From the NCBI RefSeq assembly GCF_017875645.1, contig NZ_JAGGMR010000001.1, positions 7,812,001 through 7,876,000 of the forward strand: DNA of 64,000 nt, in the 5' to 3' direction. Below the pieces are notes generated by a model. That model did no database searches and was not told the DNA's origin. It saw nothing but the letters and a program-made list of their open reading frames with translations. The first letter of the stretch is position 1. Every line of letters begins with the position of its first letter. This DNA comes from Nocardia goodfellowii. GTDB taxonomy: Bacteria; Actinomycetota; Actinomycetes; Mycobacteriales; Mycobacteriaceae. The position numbers were made by a program, and so were the translations under genes. Positions 16,061-25,287 of the stretch are shown here, one piece after another.

Positions 16061-17338
16061 TCAGAATAAACGTGTTCGCGAAAGCATTCCGGCGAATGCA
16101 CGAAATCGCGGCGATGATTCCACGGGACGAAAATGCCTGGGGCCGAGCCGTTTTTCGCGCAGCGCTGTACCCAGCCCGCGCCGTGCGGCGCTCGGTTCGG
16201 CGGCCGGGGCGATGCCGCCGAAGCGTCGTTCGGACGCCGTTTCCGGTGCGTCGTCGGCCGTGGCGGTGAGCAGCCGATCCGGAAGCGCCAATTTGTTGAT
16301 CGTGCGCAGTGTCAGCAGATACTGCCGCGCCAATGATCCGGTGGTATACGGCAGATCGTATTCGACGCACAGCGCCCGCACCCGGGCCGCGATTTCGGCG
16401 TAACGGTTACTGGGCAGATCCGGAAACAGGTGATGCTCGATCTGATGGCACAGATTTCCGCTCATGAACGCGAGCACCGGTCCGGCCTCGAAATTCGCGG
16501 TGCCGAGCATCTGGCGCAGATACCACTCGGATTTCGACTCGTCGAGCAACGCCTCCGGCGTGAATTTTTCCGCGCCGTCCGGGAAATGACCGCAGAAGAT
16601 GACTACATAAGCCCAGAGATTGCGTAGCGTATTGGCCGCGGCGTCGGCGGCGAGGGTCCGTTTCCAGCGTCGTCCGCTCAGCGCGGGGAACAGCAGATAG
16701 TCTTTGCCGGCCTGCCGGGCGATCTTGGCCAGCAGGGCTTTCGTCTGGGCCTTCTTCGCCGCCGTGTTCGTGGCGCGCTCCTGCTCGGAATACAGGTCGT
16801 GCAGTGCGATGCCCCATTCGAAAGTGGCTGCCAGGAGCCAGTTCTGCAACGGCTGCAGCAGCAGCCGGGGACGCCACGGCTGGTCCCGGGTGACGCGCAT
16901 GACACCGAAGCCGATGTCGTCGTCCATGCCGAGGACGTTGGTGAACACATGGTGCCGGTAATTGTGCGAATACCGCCACTGGCTCGACAAACCCGCCATA
17001 TCCCATTCCCACGTGGTGGAATGGATTTCGGGGTCGTTCATCCAATCCCATTGGCCGTGCGCGACATTGTGGCCGATTTCCATGTTCTCGATACTCTTCG
17101 CCGCCGCCAGCGCGGTCGTACCGAGAATCCAGGCGGTCCTTCCCCGGCCGCACGCGATCAACAGCCGGGCCGCGACGTCCAGCCCGCGTTGCAGGGCGAT
17201 GGTGCGGCGAATATAGGCGGCGTCGGCCGCACCGCGCTGCTCGACGATATCGCGGCGAATCGCATCGAGCTTTTGGCCGAGTGTCTCGATATCCGCGTCG
17301 CCGAGATGGGCATAGGCAGCGACATCGGTGATAGCCAT
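16061..17338 (-). CDS. Acyl-CoA/acyl-lipid desaturase (DesA3-like)
   Basis: A 425-residue membrane di-iron desaturase. The three histidine boxes are present: GHNVAHGQWD (from residue 89), HNYRHH (125-130) and HQIEHH (298-303). Hydrophobic segments lie between them. Enzymes of this type in mycobacteria place a double bond in stearoyl-CoA with electrons from a ferredoxin reductase. No reductase gene is next to it. The C-terminal 70 residues are Ala/Arg-rich and look disordered. A small-gene shadow overlaps the 3' end. Confidence 0.88.
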   Translation of the reverse strand: MAITDVAAYAHLGDADIETLGQKLDAIRRDIVEQRGAADAAYIRRTIALQRGLDVAARLLIACGRGRTAWILGTTALAAAKSIENMEIGHNVAHGQWDWMNDPEIHSTTWEWDMAGLSSQWRYSHNYRHHVFTNVLGMDDDIGFGVMRVTRDQPWRPRLLLQPLQNWLLAATFEWGIALHDLYSEQERATNTAAKKAQTKALLAKIARQAGKDYLLFPALSGRRWKRTLAADAAANTLRNLWAYVVIFCGHFPDGAEKFTPEALLDESKSEWYLRQMLGTANFEAGPVLAFMSGNLCHQIEHHLFPDLPSNRYAEIAARVRALCVEYDLPYTTGSLARQYLLTLRTINKLALPDRLLTATADDAPETASERRFGGIAPAAEPSAARRGLGTALREKRLGPRHFRPVESSPRFRAFAGMLSRTRLF

Positions 17339-17598
17339 TTCAGTCCTCCACGGGCTGGAAGCTCAATACCACGAGGGGAAATACACGTGGCCGAGCCGAT
17401 GCGCTCCACACAGCGAGGACTGGACCGGGGAGTGTGTGCACTGGCTACTACAATCCAGCGTACGCTCCCCCGGGGCAATTGTTCGCCCAGCGCGAAATCG
17501 ACGCTACCGCAGGTAATTTCACCGGCTTCGCACCGCACCCGGCGGTGCGATCCCGAGCCGCGTGTAGGGTGGATTCGTCGGAAAAAAGGAGCCGTCGA

Positions 17599-17985
17599 AT
17601 GGCGCCGAACCACCTCCGGCTGCTCTGCGGCCGCCAACATCTGCCCTCGGTGAATACCGCGCAGGTTAAATTCACACCTACCCCGCCGCAGTTCGGCGGG
17701 ATAGACGGTGTGTGGTGGCCGCGGACCAGGCATCTGGGCGCCGAGTTGCCGCTCCTGCTCGAGGCGTTACGGCCGTACCTGGGCACACCGTGGCGCGTCG
17801 CCTACCATCCGCACGGCTGGGTTCTGGGTCCACCGCGGCTGCTCGACCTGGGCGAACGCGCGGTGCAACTGGTCCCACAGCGGTTCGAGCTGGGCAATAT
17901 CGTGCATATCCTCGGGATCGACGGCGCCAGGATCGTGCTTCGGGTGATCCCACCCGCCACCCGGTCCCGCATCCCCTTCCGCTGA
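17599..17985 (+). CDS. DUF5994-family protein
   Basis: A 128-residue soluble protein with the family landmarks GIDGVWWPRTR and LGAELPLLLEAL, ending in the beta-rich LRVIPPA. GGAG stands eight bases before the ATG at 17599. The function is not known. It converges on the membrane protein gene, with stops one base apart. Confidence 0.8.
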   Translation: MAPNHLRLLCGRQHLPSVNTAQVKFTPTPPQFGGIDGVWWPRTRHLGAELPLLLEALRPYLGTPWRVAYHPHGWVLGPPRLLDLGERAVQLVPQRFELGNIVHILGIDGARIVLRVIPPATRSRIPFR

Positions 17986-17986
17986 A

Positions 17987-19255
17987 CTACTCCGCCGCGA
18001 CGGGCGGCCGGAACTTTCGCACCAGCAGGAAGCCGACGGCGCACCCGATGGTCACCAGCAGGGCTGCCACCCCCGGAGCCACATCGCTGAGCAGGCCGGG
18101 GTCGGCGTACATGTCGGGCCGTCCGGCTTCCCGGAACACCCGCCCGCGCATCGCCACCACCAGTCCGGGCACGAAAAGCATCGCGATGCAGAGCATGAGG
18201 CTGCCGCTGTGCGCGGGGAACGTCGCGGTGAAGCAGTAGCCGGTGATCACCGCGAGACCGACCGCGGCAACCGCCAGGGCCGTACCGTGCGAGACCCCGC
18301 TCAACGCGGCGAGCACAGCCAGCGCGACGACGGCGGCCATACCCATCGTCGGCAGCGGCCATCGCGCACCCAGCCACAGACCGCCCGCACAGGCCGCGAA
18401 CAGCGCCGGAACCAGCCACGTCGTCTGCGCGGTGAACGCGATCACGCCTCCCACGGCGCCGAGCGCCACGGACTGGGTCAGCAAGAGGCCGTCCCGGCCC
18501 GGCAGCAGAAAGGCCGCGACCGTGCCCGCCACCACCGTGGCCACCGCGACCAGGGCGATATCGAGCAGGGTGCTGCCGTGCCGGGCCAGCCACTCCGAGC
18601 CGAGCAGCGGCACCGAGGTGGTCACCAGCGCCGCCACGATCGGCCGCAACGGCAGTTCCACCGAGATGTCGGCCGGACCGCGGCGTTCGCCGCGCAGCGC
18701 GCACAGCGCTGCCAGGACGCCGGTCGGCCAGATCAGCCACATCGGCGGCGAGCCGACGACGAAACCGAAGATCGGCGAATGCCGGGCCGGGTCGCCGTAC
18801 TCGGTCGCCGATACGCTCACGTCGGCCAGCGCGATGCTGGTGAGCGCGCCGAGCGTGAAGACAGCGGCGACCGGCAGCCGGGCCGATACGGCGGCGACCG
18901 CACCGCCCAGCAGGATCCCGCCGGCCAGCGAGTCGACGTAGTTCAAGGTGGTCAGCGGCGCCATCGTGGCGGAGATACTGCCCACGATGTGGTTGGCGAG
19001 CAGAATCGCCGTGCCGCTCGCCGCCGCCGACCAGGCCACCACGGCCGAGTTCGCGGTACTCACGAAGACGGCGACCATGACCGCGGCCAGACAGCCGATG
19101 GCGGTGGCGCGGGGCATGCTGTAGCCGAGCAGTTCCATCTGCAAGGTGGAGGTGCCCTCGGCCCAGGCGAGCGAGATCGGTGTGGTGAGCGCCAGGCCGC
19201 CGATCACTGCGGAAAGAAATGCCGTGACCAGCTCGAGTGCACCGGTGCGTCGCAC
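17987..19255 (-). CDS. Polytopic membrane protein of unknown function
   Basis: A 422-residue, Ala/Val/Leu-rich protein with roughly twelve to fourteen predicted helices and no large soluble domain. A charged loop (LRGERRGPAD) splits it into two halves. No transporter signature was recognised. A similar protein in mycobacteria and Nocardia would be a useful comparison. It stands alone between convergent and tandem neighbours. Confidence 0.75.
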   Translation of the reverse strand: MRRTGALELVTAFLSAVIGGLALTTPISLAWAEGTSTLQMELLGYSMPRATAIGCLAAVMVAVFVSTANSAVVAWSAAASGTAILLANHIVGSISATMAPLTTLNYVDSLAGGILLGGAVAAVSARLPVAAVFTLGALTSIALADVSVSATEYGDPARHSPIFGFVVGSPPMWLIWPTGVLAALCALRGERRGPADISVELPLRPIVAALVTTSVPLLGSEWLARHGSTLLDIALVAVATVVAGTVAAFLLPGRDGLLLTQSVALGAVGGVIAFTAQTTWLVPALFAACAGGLWLGARWPLPTMGMAAVVALAVLAALSGVSHGTALAVAAVGLAVITGYCFTATFPAHSGSLMLCIAMLFVPGLVVAMRGRVFREAGRPDMYADPGLLSDVAPGVAALLVTIGCAVGFLLVRKFRPPVAAE

Positions 19256-19296
19256 CAGCTCACGCTAGCCGAGGCGGGTGTGAATGCCCCTCATTT

Positions 19297-19317
19297 GCGC
19301 ACGGAAACCTCGTGCGC
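19297..19317 (-). terminator. Possible terminator hairpin of the P450-ferredoxin unit
   Basis: GCGCACG and CGTGCGC pair around a seven-base loop, 17 bases beyond the ferredoxin stop. No U-tract follows on the minus strand, so the call is weak. Confidence 0.4.
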
Positions 19318-19333
19318 GAGTTAAATCCACCCG

Positions 19334-19522
19334 CTACTCCAGGCGCAGCGCTTGGACCGGGCAGCTGTCTACTGCGAGTTCGGTCAGCCGGCGATCCGCC
19401 TCGGTGACGGTGTCGACGAGCGGCTCGGTGATTCCGTCGTCGTCGACGCGGAAGAGCATGGGCGCCACGGCTTCACACATGCCGTGGCCCGCACAGCGTT
19501 CGCGGTCGGCCACGATCCTCAC
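19334..19522 (-). CDS. 3Fe-4S ferredoxin
   Basis: A 62-residue ferredoxin with the pattern CAGHGMC and a C-terminal CPVQAL, typical of 3Fe-4S ferredoxins that feed actinobacterial P450s. The second-position residue is not Cys (G-H-G), so the cluster should be 3Fe-4S or a His-ligated variant. The GTG start overlaps the P450 stop as GTGA, so both are made together and this is its likely electron donor. Confidence 0.9.
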   Translation of the reverse strand: MRIVADRERCAGHGMCEAVAPMLFRVDDDGITEPLVDTVTEADRRLTELAVDSCPVQALRLE

Positions 19523-20982
19523 CGGCGCTCCAAACGAATCGGCAGCCCGTCCGACGGTGTCGGCCCGGTGCCCGCCACCAGCGGCACCCGGTAGTCCGGG
19601 TCCACGCTCCACCGGTACCGCAGCAGCACCTGGTGCAAAACGGCTTTCACGGTCATCCCGCCGAAGTAGAGGCCGATGCACTTGTGCGCGCCACCGCCGA
19701 ACGGGGCCCACGTGAAGCGGTGCGATTTGTCCTCGCGGCGGTCGGGGGCGAAGCGCTCCGGGTCGAAAACGTGTGCGTCCGGCCAATATTCGTCGGTGTG
19801 CATCATCGCGTAGGGGCTGCACATAACCAGTGTGCCCTTGGGAAGGAAGTAATCGAGGATATTGGTGTCGGCGATGGTCTCGCGGGCTTGCTGCGCCACC
19901 GGCGCGTAGAGACGCAACACCTCACGAAAAGCCAGGTCCAACGCCGGAAGCCGATCCAGATCCGCGTAGGCAAGCGAATCTTTGCCCAGGGCAATCGATT
20001 CCGCGCGCAACCGGTCCTGCCACTCCGGGCGCCGGCCGAGTTCGTACATCAGCATGGACGCCGCGATGGTGCTGGTGTCGTGGGCGGCCATCATCACGAA
20101 GATCATGTGTTCGACGACTTCGTCATCGGTGAACGCGTCACCGTCCTCGCTGGTGGCGTGGCTGAGCACGCTGAACAGGTCGGCTCCGCCGCTTGCCCGC
20201 TTGGCGGGCAGTTCGCGCCGGAAATAGTCGGCGAGCACCCGGCGGCCGTGCAGGCCCCGGGCCCACACGCCGCCCGGAATGTTCGCCCGCACAATGGCTT
20301 TGCCGCCCGCGACCGCGTCCTCGAAGGCTCGCGCCAGCCGGGTCCCCTCCGGGCCGAGCTGGGCGCCCGCGAAGACCTCGGTGGCCTGCTCGAGCAGGAG
20401 TTGCTTGATCGCGCTGTAGGCGTGGAAGTTCCGGCTGGGCTGCCAGTCACCGATACCCTGCGCGATGCGCGGCGTGGTCAGATCCAGGTAGCCGATCAAC
20501 CGGGGCCGGGTGAAGGCCTGCTGCATGATCCGGCGATGGAACAGGTGCTCGTCGAAATCGCGGAGCAGCAATCCGCCGTGGAAGAAGGGCCCGATGAGGT
20601 ACTCCCAGCCGCGTTGCGCGGAGAACACCTTGTCCCGATCCAGCAGGACGGCTTCCAGCGCGGCCGGACTGCCGACCGTGACCGCGGGCCGGCCCAGGAT
20701 CCCGAACCACTGGATCGGGCCGAACTGTTCGAACCGTTTGCGCGCGAAAGGGATCGGATCGGCCAGCGTGCTGAGGGTGTAGCCGATGCCGGGCGGACCG
20801 AAATTGCCCAGCACCGGCCGCAGCCCGCTGCCGGGCGGGGGCTCGGCCAGCGGACGCACCGGGGCGGGATAGCGCTCGCTCAGCCGGGCGCCGGCCAGCT
20901 GCACCTGCGCCGCGACCCTCGCTCTGGCTCGGCGCACTGCCCCGGACACGTCGTTGATCGCCGGCGGCGCGAGAAGATTCAT
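19519..20982 (-). CDS. Cytochrome P450 (CYP136-like)
   Basis: A 487-residue P450. The I-helix is MMAAHDTST, the ExxR motif is FREVLRL, and the heme loop is FGGGAHKCIG with Cys435. The N-terminal region is long and hydrophilic, as in the sterol/retinoid-like CYP branch. Overall resemblance and the divergent TetR gene recall M. tuberculosis CYP136 and its neighbour; this is from memory and tentative. The ATG at 20982 is chosen over GTG 21012 because it has GAAGG upstream. It forms an operon with the ferredoxin. Confidence 0.88.
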   Translation of the reverse strand: MNLLAPPAINDVSGAVRRARARVAAQVQLAGARLSERYPAPVRPLAEPPPGSGLRPVLGNFGPPGIGYTLSTLADPIPFARKRFEQFGPIQWFGILGRPAVTVGSPAALEAVLLDRDKVFSAQRGWEYLIGPFFHGGLLLRDFDEHLFHRRIMQQAFTRPRLIGYLDLTTPRIAQGIGDWQPSRNFHAYSAIKQLLLEQATEVFAGAQLGPEGTRLARAFEDAVAGGKAIVRANIPGGVWARGLHGRRVLADYFRRELPAKRASGGADLFSVLSHATSEDGDAFTDDEVVEHMIFVMMAAHDTSTIAASMLMYELGRRPEWQDRLRAESIALGKDSLAYADLDRLPALDLAFREVLRLYAPVAQQARETIADTNILDYFLPKGTLVMCSPYAMMHTDEYWPDAHVFDPERFAPDRREDKSHRFTWAPFGGGAHKCIGLYFGGMTVKAVLHQVLLRYRWSVDPDYRVPLVAGTGPTPSDGLPIRLERR

Positions 20983-21021
20983 GATCAGCACCCTTCGAGT
21001 GATGCGGGTCACTCGACCATA

Positions 21022-21048
21022 TCGGAATCAGAGGTTTCCGTAAACGTT
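21022..21048. promoter_or_regulatory. Palindromes between the P450 and TetR genes
   Basis: CGGAA and TTCCG (21022-21039) form one inverted repeat, directly followed by the 8-bp perfect palindrome AAACGTTT (21041-21048). They sit in the divergent gap and are candidate binding sites for the adjacent TetR protein. Short palindromes arise by chance, so this is low confidence. Confidence 0.35.
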
Positions 21049-21083
21049 TGTTTCCCAACTTCTTCCATGCCAAGCTGGGCAGG

Positions 21084-21731
21084 GTGAGCAGAGCTTTCAC
21101 CGGCACCTACCGCGGCACCTCCACCGAAGAGCGCCGCGAGGACCGGCGCCGACGGCTACTGGACGCCGCCCTGGACATCATCGGCACGCAGGGCATTTCC
21201 GCGCTCACCGTCCGCGGCCTCTGCGAACAGGCGCGCGTCGGCCCGCGGTTCTTCTACGAGGCGTTCCCGGATCTGGACACCCTCGCCGCGGAACTGCTGC
21301 GCGAGATCCAGGATTCGGCCCTGGCCCGCGCTCGCACCGCGGTCGCGAACACCACCGGCGCAGCCGCCGACCGGATCCGAGCCGGCGTGGCCGCGCTCAT
21401 CACCGACCTGACCGACGACCCGCGGCGGGCGAAACTCGTCTTCGCGGCCGCTTACGGCAACGAGGCGCTGATGCGCACGCGGTTCGCGGGCATGCACCGG
21501 GTCGCCGAGGTCATCATCGAGCAGACCCGCTTGGTGCTCGACCTGCCGGCGGGCCAGGACACGGCCGTCGCCACCGTCGCCCAGCTGATCACCGGCGGCG
21601 CCGCGGAACTTGTACTGGCCTGGATCGACGGTCACCTCCCCGTCGACCAGCCGACCCTGATCAACCTGCTGGCGGACTACGCGATCGACATGATCGACCG
21701 GCTGTCCGCGGTCGGCGCGCGGCTGCCCTGA
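21084..21731 (+). CDS. TetR-family regulator
   Basis: A 215-residue regulator with a TetR helix-turn-helix at about residues 18-62 (LLDAALDIIGTQGISALTVRGLCEQARV, split by its turn) and a ligand-binding C-terminal domain. The GTG at 21084 is preferred over 21048, which would add a Phe/His-rich segment unlike the family. It is divergent from the P450-ferredoxin operon and is its likely repressor. Confidence 0.85.
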   Translation: MSRAFTGTYRGTSTEERREDRRRRLLDAALDIIGTQGISALTVRGLCEQARVGPRFFYEAFPDLDTLAAELLREIQDSALARARTAVANTTGAAADRIRAGVAALITDLTDDPRRAKLVFAAAYGNEALMRTRFAGMHRVAEVIIEQTRLVLDLPAGQDTAVATVAQLITGGAAELVLAWIDGHLPVDQPTLINLLADYAIDMIDRLSAVGARLP

Positions 21732-21732
21732 A

Positions 21733-22758
21733 TCAGGAGCGATGCACCGGGCCGTGCGCGTCGGCGCAGTGCAGGTCCTCGGCCGGTAAGGCGACCTCGC
21801 CGGCATGGTCGACCTGCAATGTGGTGTGTTCCAAGTCGAATTCGTCGTGCAGGACGGATTCGATGACCGACCGCAGCGCGTGGCAGTCGGCGCCGTCGTC
21901 GACCAGGACGTGCGCGGACAGCGACGGCTGACCCGAGGTGATCACCCAGACGTGCAGATCGTGCACCTCCGCCACCTGCGGGATGGCCACCAGCCGAGTG
22001 CCGATGGCGTCGGGGTCGAGGTGAGCCGGGGCGGCCTCGAGGAAGATACGGCCGGATTCGCGGACCAGCCCCCAGCCCGCCTTCAGCATGAGACCGGCCA
22101 CGACGAGGGCGGCGATGGCGTCGGCGCGAGGCCAGCCCGCAAGCCAGACCACCGCCCCCGCGATGGCGGTGCCGATGAACGCGTACAGATCGTTGAGGAT
22201 GTGCTGGAACGCGCCCTCGACATTGAGACTGGTCCGATTGGCCTTGCTGATGCACCAGGCGGCGATGATGTTCACCACAATGCCGAACAGCGCGGTGATC
22301 AGCACCAGCGGGCCTTCGACATCGGGCGGATCGATCAATCGATGGATGCCCTCGTAGACGAACCAGACCGCGAGCAGCAGCAGTGTGATGCCGTTGGCCT
22401 GCGCGGACAGGATCTCGGCGCGTTTGTAGCCGTAGGTGTACTTGCCGCTCGCCGGGCGCTTGGCCAGCCGGATCGCGATGAGCGCGAGCACGATCGAAGC
22501 CGCGTCGGTGAGCATGTGCGCGGCATCGGTGATCAGGGCCAGGGATTGCGCGACAAGGCCGACGATCACCTCCGCGGCCATGAAGGTGGTGATCAGCGCG
22601 AGGGCGATGCCCAGCCAGCGCCGGTCCGCGTCGGCGGACACGCCGTGCTCGTGATTGTGCCCGTGATCTGCGGATTTGCTGTGATTATGAGGAGGCGACG
22701 CCGGCGCGGCGACGACTGTCGCCTCCGGCTGATCCGACCCGCAGTGATCTCCACCCAT
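21733..22758 (-). CDS. CDF-family metal cation exporter (CzcD-like)
   Basis: A 341-residue cation diffusion facilitator. Six hydrophobic helices carry the metal site residues in DAAHMLTDAAS (helix 2) and FQHILNDLYAF (helix 5). The N-terminus is His-rich (HNHSKSADHGHNHEHG), and a cytosolic C-terminal domain contains VHDLHVWVITSG. It should export Zn(II) or a similar ion in exchange for protons. The stop is one base from that of the TetR gene. The AT-poor upstream gap holds an ATGCGCAT palindrome at 22821-22828, a possible metal-sensor site. Confidence 0.9.
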   Translation of the reverse strand: MGGDHCGSDQPEATVVAAPASPPHNHSKSADHGHNHEHGVSADADRRWLGIALALITTFMAAEVIVGLVAQSLALITDAAHMLTDAASIVLALIAIRLAKRPASGKYTYGYKRAEILSAQANGITLLLLAVWFVYEGIHRLIDPPDVEGPLVLITALFGIVVNIIAAWCISKANRTSLNVEGAFQHILNDLYAFIGTAIAGAVVWLAGWPRADAIAALVVAGLMLKAGWGLVRESGRIFLEAAPAHLDPDAIGTRLVAIPQVAEVHDLHVWVITSGQPSLSAHVLVDDGADCHALRSVIESVLHDEFDLEHTTLQVDHAGEVALPAEDLHCADAHGPVHRS

Positions 22759-22973
22759 AACCCAGCGCCCTCATTTCCTGTGTCTGGCATCCGTCGGACA
22801 GCCTAGCTCAAAGTGCATGCATGCGCATGTCTGCATCTGTTATGTCCGGGACACTATCCCAGAGGTTGCCCAGTGCGCAATCGTGATCTTCTGCGGTGCA
22901 CCGGGATTCACTGCTCCGACTACTATTCGGGCATTGCCTTTCGGGGCTGTCGAATGAGGTCGAAGGGGTTTCA

Positions 22974-23783
22974 ATGGATAGGCCGGCGTGGGCGCCCGAG
23001 GGCGTGGATATGCAGCAGGCGAGCCCGGCACGGATGTACGACGCACTGCTCGGCGGCTCGCACAACTTCGAGGTCGACCGCCAAGCCGCGGCGATGGGCA
23101 AGAAGCTCGTGCCCGATCTGCCGCGCGTCGCGCTGAGCAATCGCGCGTTTCTGCGCCGGGCGGTGCGGTTCATGGCCGACGCCGGTATCAAACAGTTCCT
23201 CGACATCGGGTCCGGCATCCCGACCGCGGGCAACGTGCACGAAGTCGCGCAGAGCATCGACCCCGAGATCCGCGTGCACTACGTGGACATCGACCCGGTC
23301 GCGGTAGCGCACGCCAACGCCATCTTGCTGAGCAATGACCGCGCTACCGCCACCGAAGCCGATCTGCGCAAACCCGAGCCGTTGCTCGACGAGGTCCGCC
23401 GGAGCGGCCTCATCGATTTCGAGCAGCCGGTGGGTCTGCTGCTGGTGGCCGTGCTGCATCTGCTGGCCGATGCCGACCAGCCCGCCGACAAGGTCGCCGC
23501 GTTACGTGCCGCCGTCCCCGCGGGAAGCTTTGTCGCGATTTCGCATCTGACTTCCGAGCTTCGGCCCGAAGATGCCGCCCAACTGGGCGCGAACGCGGCG
23601 AATCAGAATCGAATCGGCATCCACTTCCGCGACCGGGCGGGTATCGAGACTATGTTCGACGGGTGGGACCTGGTCGAACCCGGAGTTGTCGAGCTGCCGG
23701 CCTGGCGGCCGGAATCCGAGCGCGATCAGCACGAAGCGCCGGGCCGGTCGCTGGGCCTGGCGGGCGTCGGCCGGAAGATCTGA
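22974..23783 (+). CDS. DUF574 SAM-dependent methyltransferase
   Basis: A 269-residue protein with the DUF574 opening SPARMYDALLGGSHNFEVDR and the SAM-binding stretch FLDIGSGIPTAGN, then VHYVDIDPVA. This actinobacterial family is very numerous but its substrates are unknown. GAAGGGG precedes the ATG. The stop is 25 bases before the PAS-GGDEF gene, so the two form a probable operon. Confidence 0.88.
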   Translation: MDRPAWAPEGVDMQQASPARMYDALLGGSHNFEVDRQAAAMGKKLVPDLPRVALSNRAFLRRAVRFMADAGIKQFLDIGSGIPTAGNVHEVAQSIDPEIRVHYVDIDPVAVAHANAILLSNDRATATEADLRKPEPLLDEVRRSGLIDFEQPVGLLLVAVLHLLADADQPADKVAALRAAVPAGSFVAISHLTSELRPEDAAQLGANAANQNRIGIHFRDRAGIETMFDGWDLVEPGVVELPAWRPESERDQHEAPGRSLGLAGVGRKI

Positions 23784-23808
23784 AAACTGCTCTAGGAGCA
23801 GGGGGACG

Positions 23809-25098
23809 GTGAGTGGGTTGGGTGAGCTGGCGGTGCGCTGGGCCGACGCGCTCGACGGCGTAGTCGCCCCGACCCTCACCCGCACGCAGATCGAGACGCT
23901 GCTCGGTGATCTGGCCGAGGTGCTGCTCGCCGTCCTGCGCGAGCAGGCCGCCGCACAGGTCGCCTACGACGCGGCCGCCGTACTGGTGGCCGCCAACTAC
24001 CGGGATCCGGCGGCGGTCAGCCGGTCCATCAGCTTGATCTGCCGCGACATGGTCGAGGAGGTCTGCCCGAGTCGCGGCGGTCCCGAGTACGAGCGAGTCC
24101 GCGATCGCGCCGTCACCGTCGCGGCCGAATTCGCCGCGGGCTTCACCGCCGCGCTCCGCAGTGCCGCACTCGGCGAACAGGAGACCACGCTGGCGGCGGC
24201 GCTGGCCGCGGCGCAGGAGGCCGAGGCGCGCAGGCAGCTCTCGGAGGCGAGGTTTCAGGCCGTGTTCGAGGGCGCCTCGGTCGGCATCGGCACGCTCGAC
24301 ACCACGGGCCAAGTGCTCGACGTGAACCGGGCTTTCGCCGAAATGCTCGGCCTACCAGCCGAACTCATGCCGGGGCGTTCGGTGGCGGAACTACTCGGCC
24401 CGGACAATATCGGTTATGCCTTCGAGCAGATGCAGCTGATGTTGGCCGGGCGGATCGACAGGTTCCGGTTGGAAACCGAACACGTGCGCCCCGACGGGGG
24501 TTTCGCCTATATCGACTTATCGATGTCGGCGGTGCGCGACACCAGCGGCCGGATCCGGTTCCTCATCGGGGTGGCCGTCGATGTCACCGAGCGTAAGCAG
24601 CTGGCGAATCAGCTCTGGCACGACGCCAACCACGACAACCTCACCGGCTTGCCGAACCGGGTGCTGTTCTTCGATCGGCTCGCGCACGCGACCGCGCCGC
24701 TGGGGGTCTGCTACCTGGACCTGGATGGGTTCAAGGAGATCAACGATCACTGGGGCCATACCGTGGGCGACCGGGTATTGCGCGATGTGGCGCACCGGCT
24801 CCGCGCGGCCGTCGAGCCGGCCGGGGGGCTCGCGGCCCGGATCGGCGGTGACGAGTTCATTGTGCTGGTGGACAGATGCGAAGGCGAGCATCAGCTTTCG
24901 GCGATCTCCCGCCGTATCCGGGTGGCGCTGGCGGCCCCGATCGAGGTGGCCGGACAGCCCGTGACGGTGGGCGCCAGCATCGGCACGGTGTTCGCGGAGG
25001 AGAAGCCCCGCGATATCGACGCGCTGATGCACACCGTCGACACGGCCATGTACCGCGACAAGTCCGCGGGGGGCGGGTCGCAGGCGCGGCACCGTTAA
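23809..25098 (+). CDS. PAS-GGDEF diguanylate cyclase
   Basis: A 429-residue predicted c-di-GMP synthase. Residues 1-145 are helical and of unknown type, residues 146-262 are a PAS domain (AVFEGASVGIGTLDTTG), and residues 265-425 are a GGDEF domain. The active site is intact (IGGDEF, 346-350), with the substrate motif NHDNLTGLPNR. No RxxD inhibitory site precedes GGDEF, so product inhibition may be weak. No EAL domain is attached. GTG 23809 is chosen because of an upstream GGAGCAGGGGGA. Confidence 0.88.
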   Translation: MSGLGELAVRWADALDGVVAPTLTRTQIETLLGDLAEVLLAVLREQAAAQVAYDAAAVLVAANYRDPAAVSRSISLICRDMVEEVCPSRGGPEYERVRDRAVTVAAEFAAGFTAALRSAALGEQETTLAAALAAAQEAEARRQLSEARFQAVFEGASVGIGTLDTTGQVLDVNRAFAEMLGLPAELMPGRSVAELLGPDNIGYAFEQMQLMLAGRIDRFRLETEHVRPDGGFAYIDLSMSAVRDTSGRIRFLIGVAVDVTERKQLANQLWHDANHDNLTGLPNRVLFFDRLAHATAPLGVCYLDLDGFKEINDHWGHTVGDRVLRDVAHRLRAAVEPAGGLAARIGGDEFIVLVDRCEGEHQLSAISRRIRVALAAPIEVAGQPVTVGASIGTVFAEEKPRDIDALMHTVDTAMYRDKSAGGGSQARHR

Positions 25099-25262
25099 TC
25101 CACTTCCGCGAACCGGAAGTCGCTGGTGCCCGCGGTGGCGACGACCGCGGTGTGCTCGCTGATCAGCCATTGCCCGCAGACGCACCGCAGGTAGCGGGTC
25201 GAACCGTGCGCCGAGACGAGGGTGGGCGAGGGCCATTGGCAGGTGGGGCAGCTGGTGTCCAT
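25095..25262 (-). CDS. Small zinc-ribbon protein
   Basis: A 55-residue protein with two Cys pairs, CPTC and CVC, suggesting a zinc ribbon, and a short acidic tail. Its stop overlaps the end of the GGDEF gene by four bases. It is divergent from the CGNR gene across 25 bases. Function unknown. Confidence 0.55.
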   Translation of the reverse strand: MDTSCPTCQWPSPTLVSAHGSTRYLRCVCGQWLISEHTAVVATAGTSDFRFAEVD

Positions 25263-25287
25263 GCGCTCAGCCTGATGTAATGGGTCA

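Noticed and set aside
22815-22828. Alternating GCATGC palindromes before the metal exporter
   Set aside because: Suggestive of a metal-sensor site, but they match no known consensus, so they are noted only in the exporter entry.
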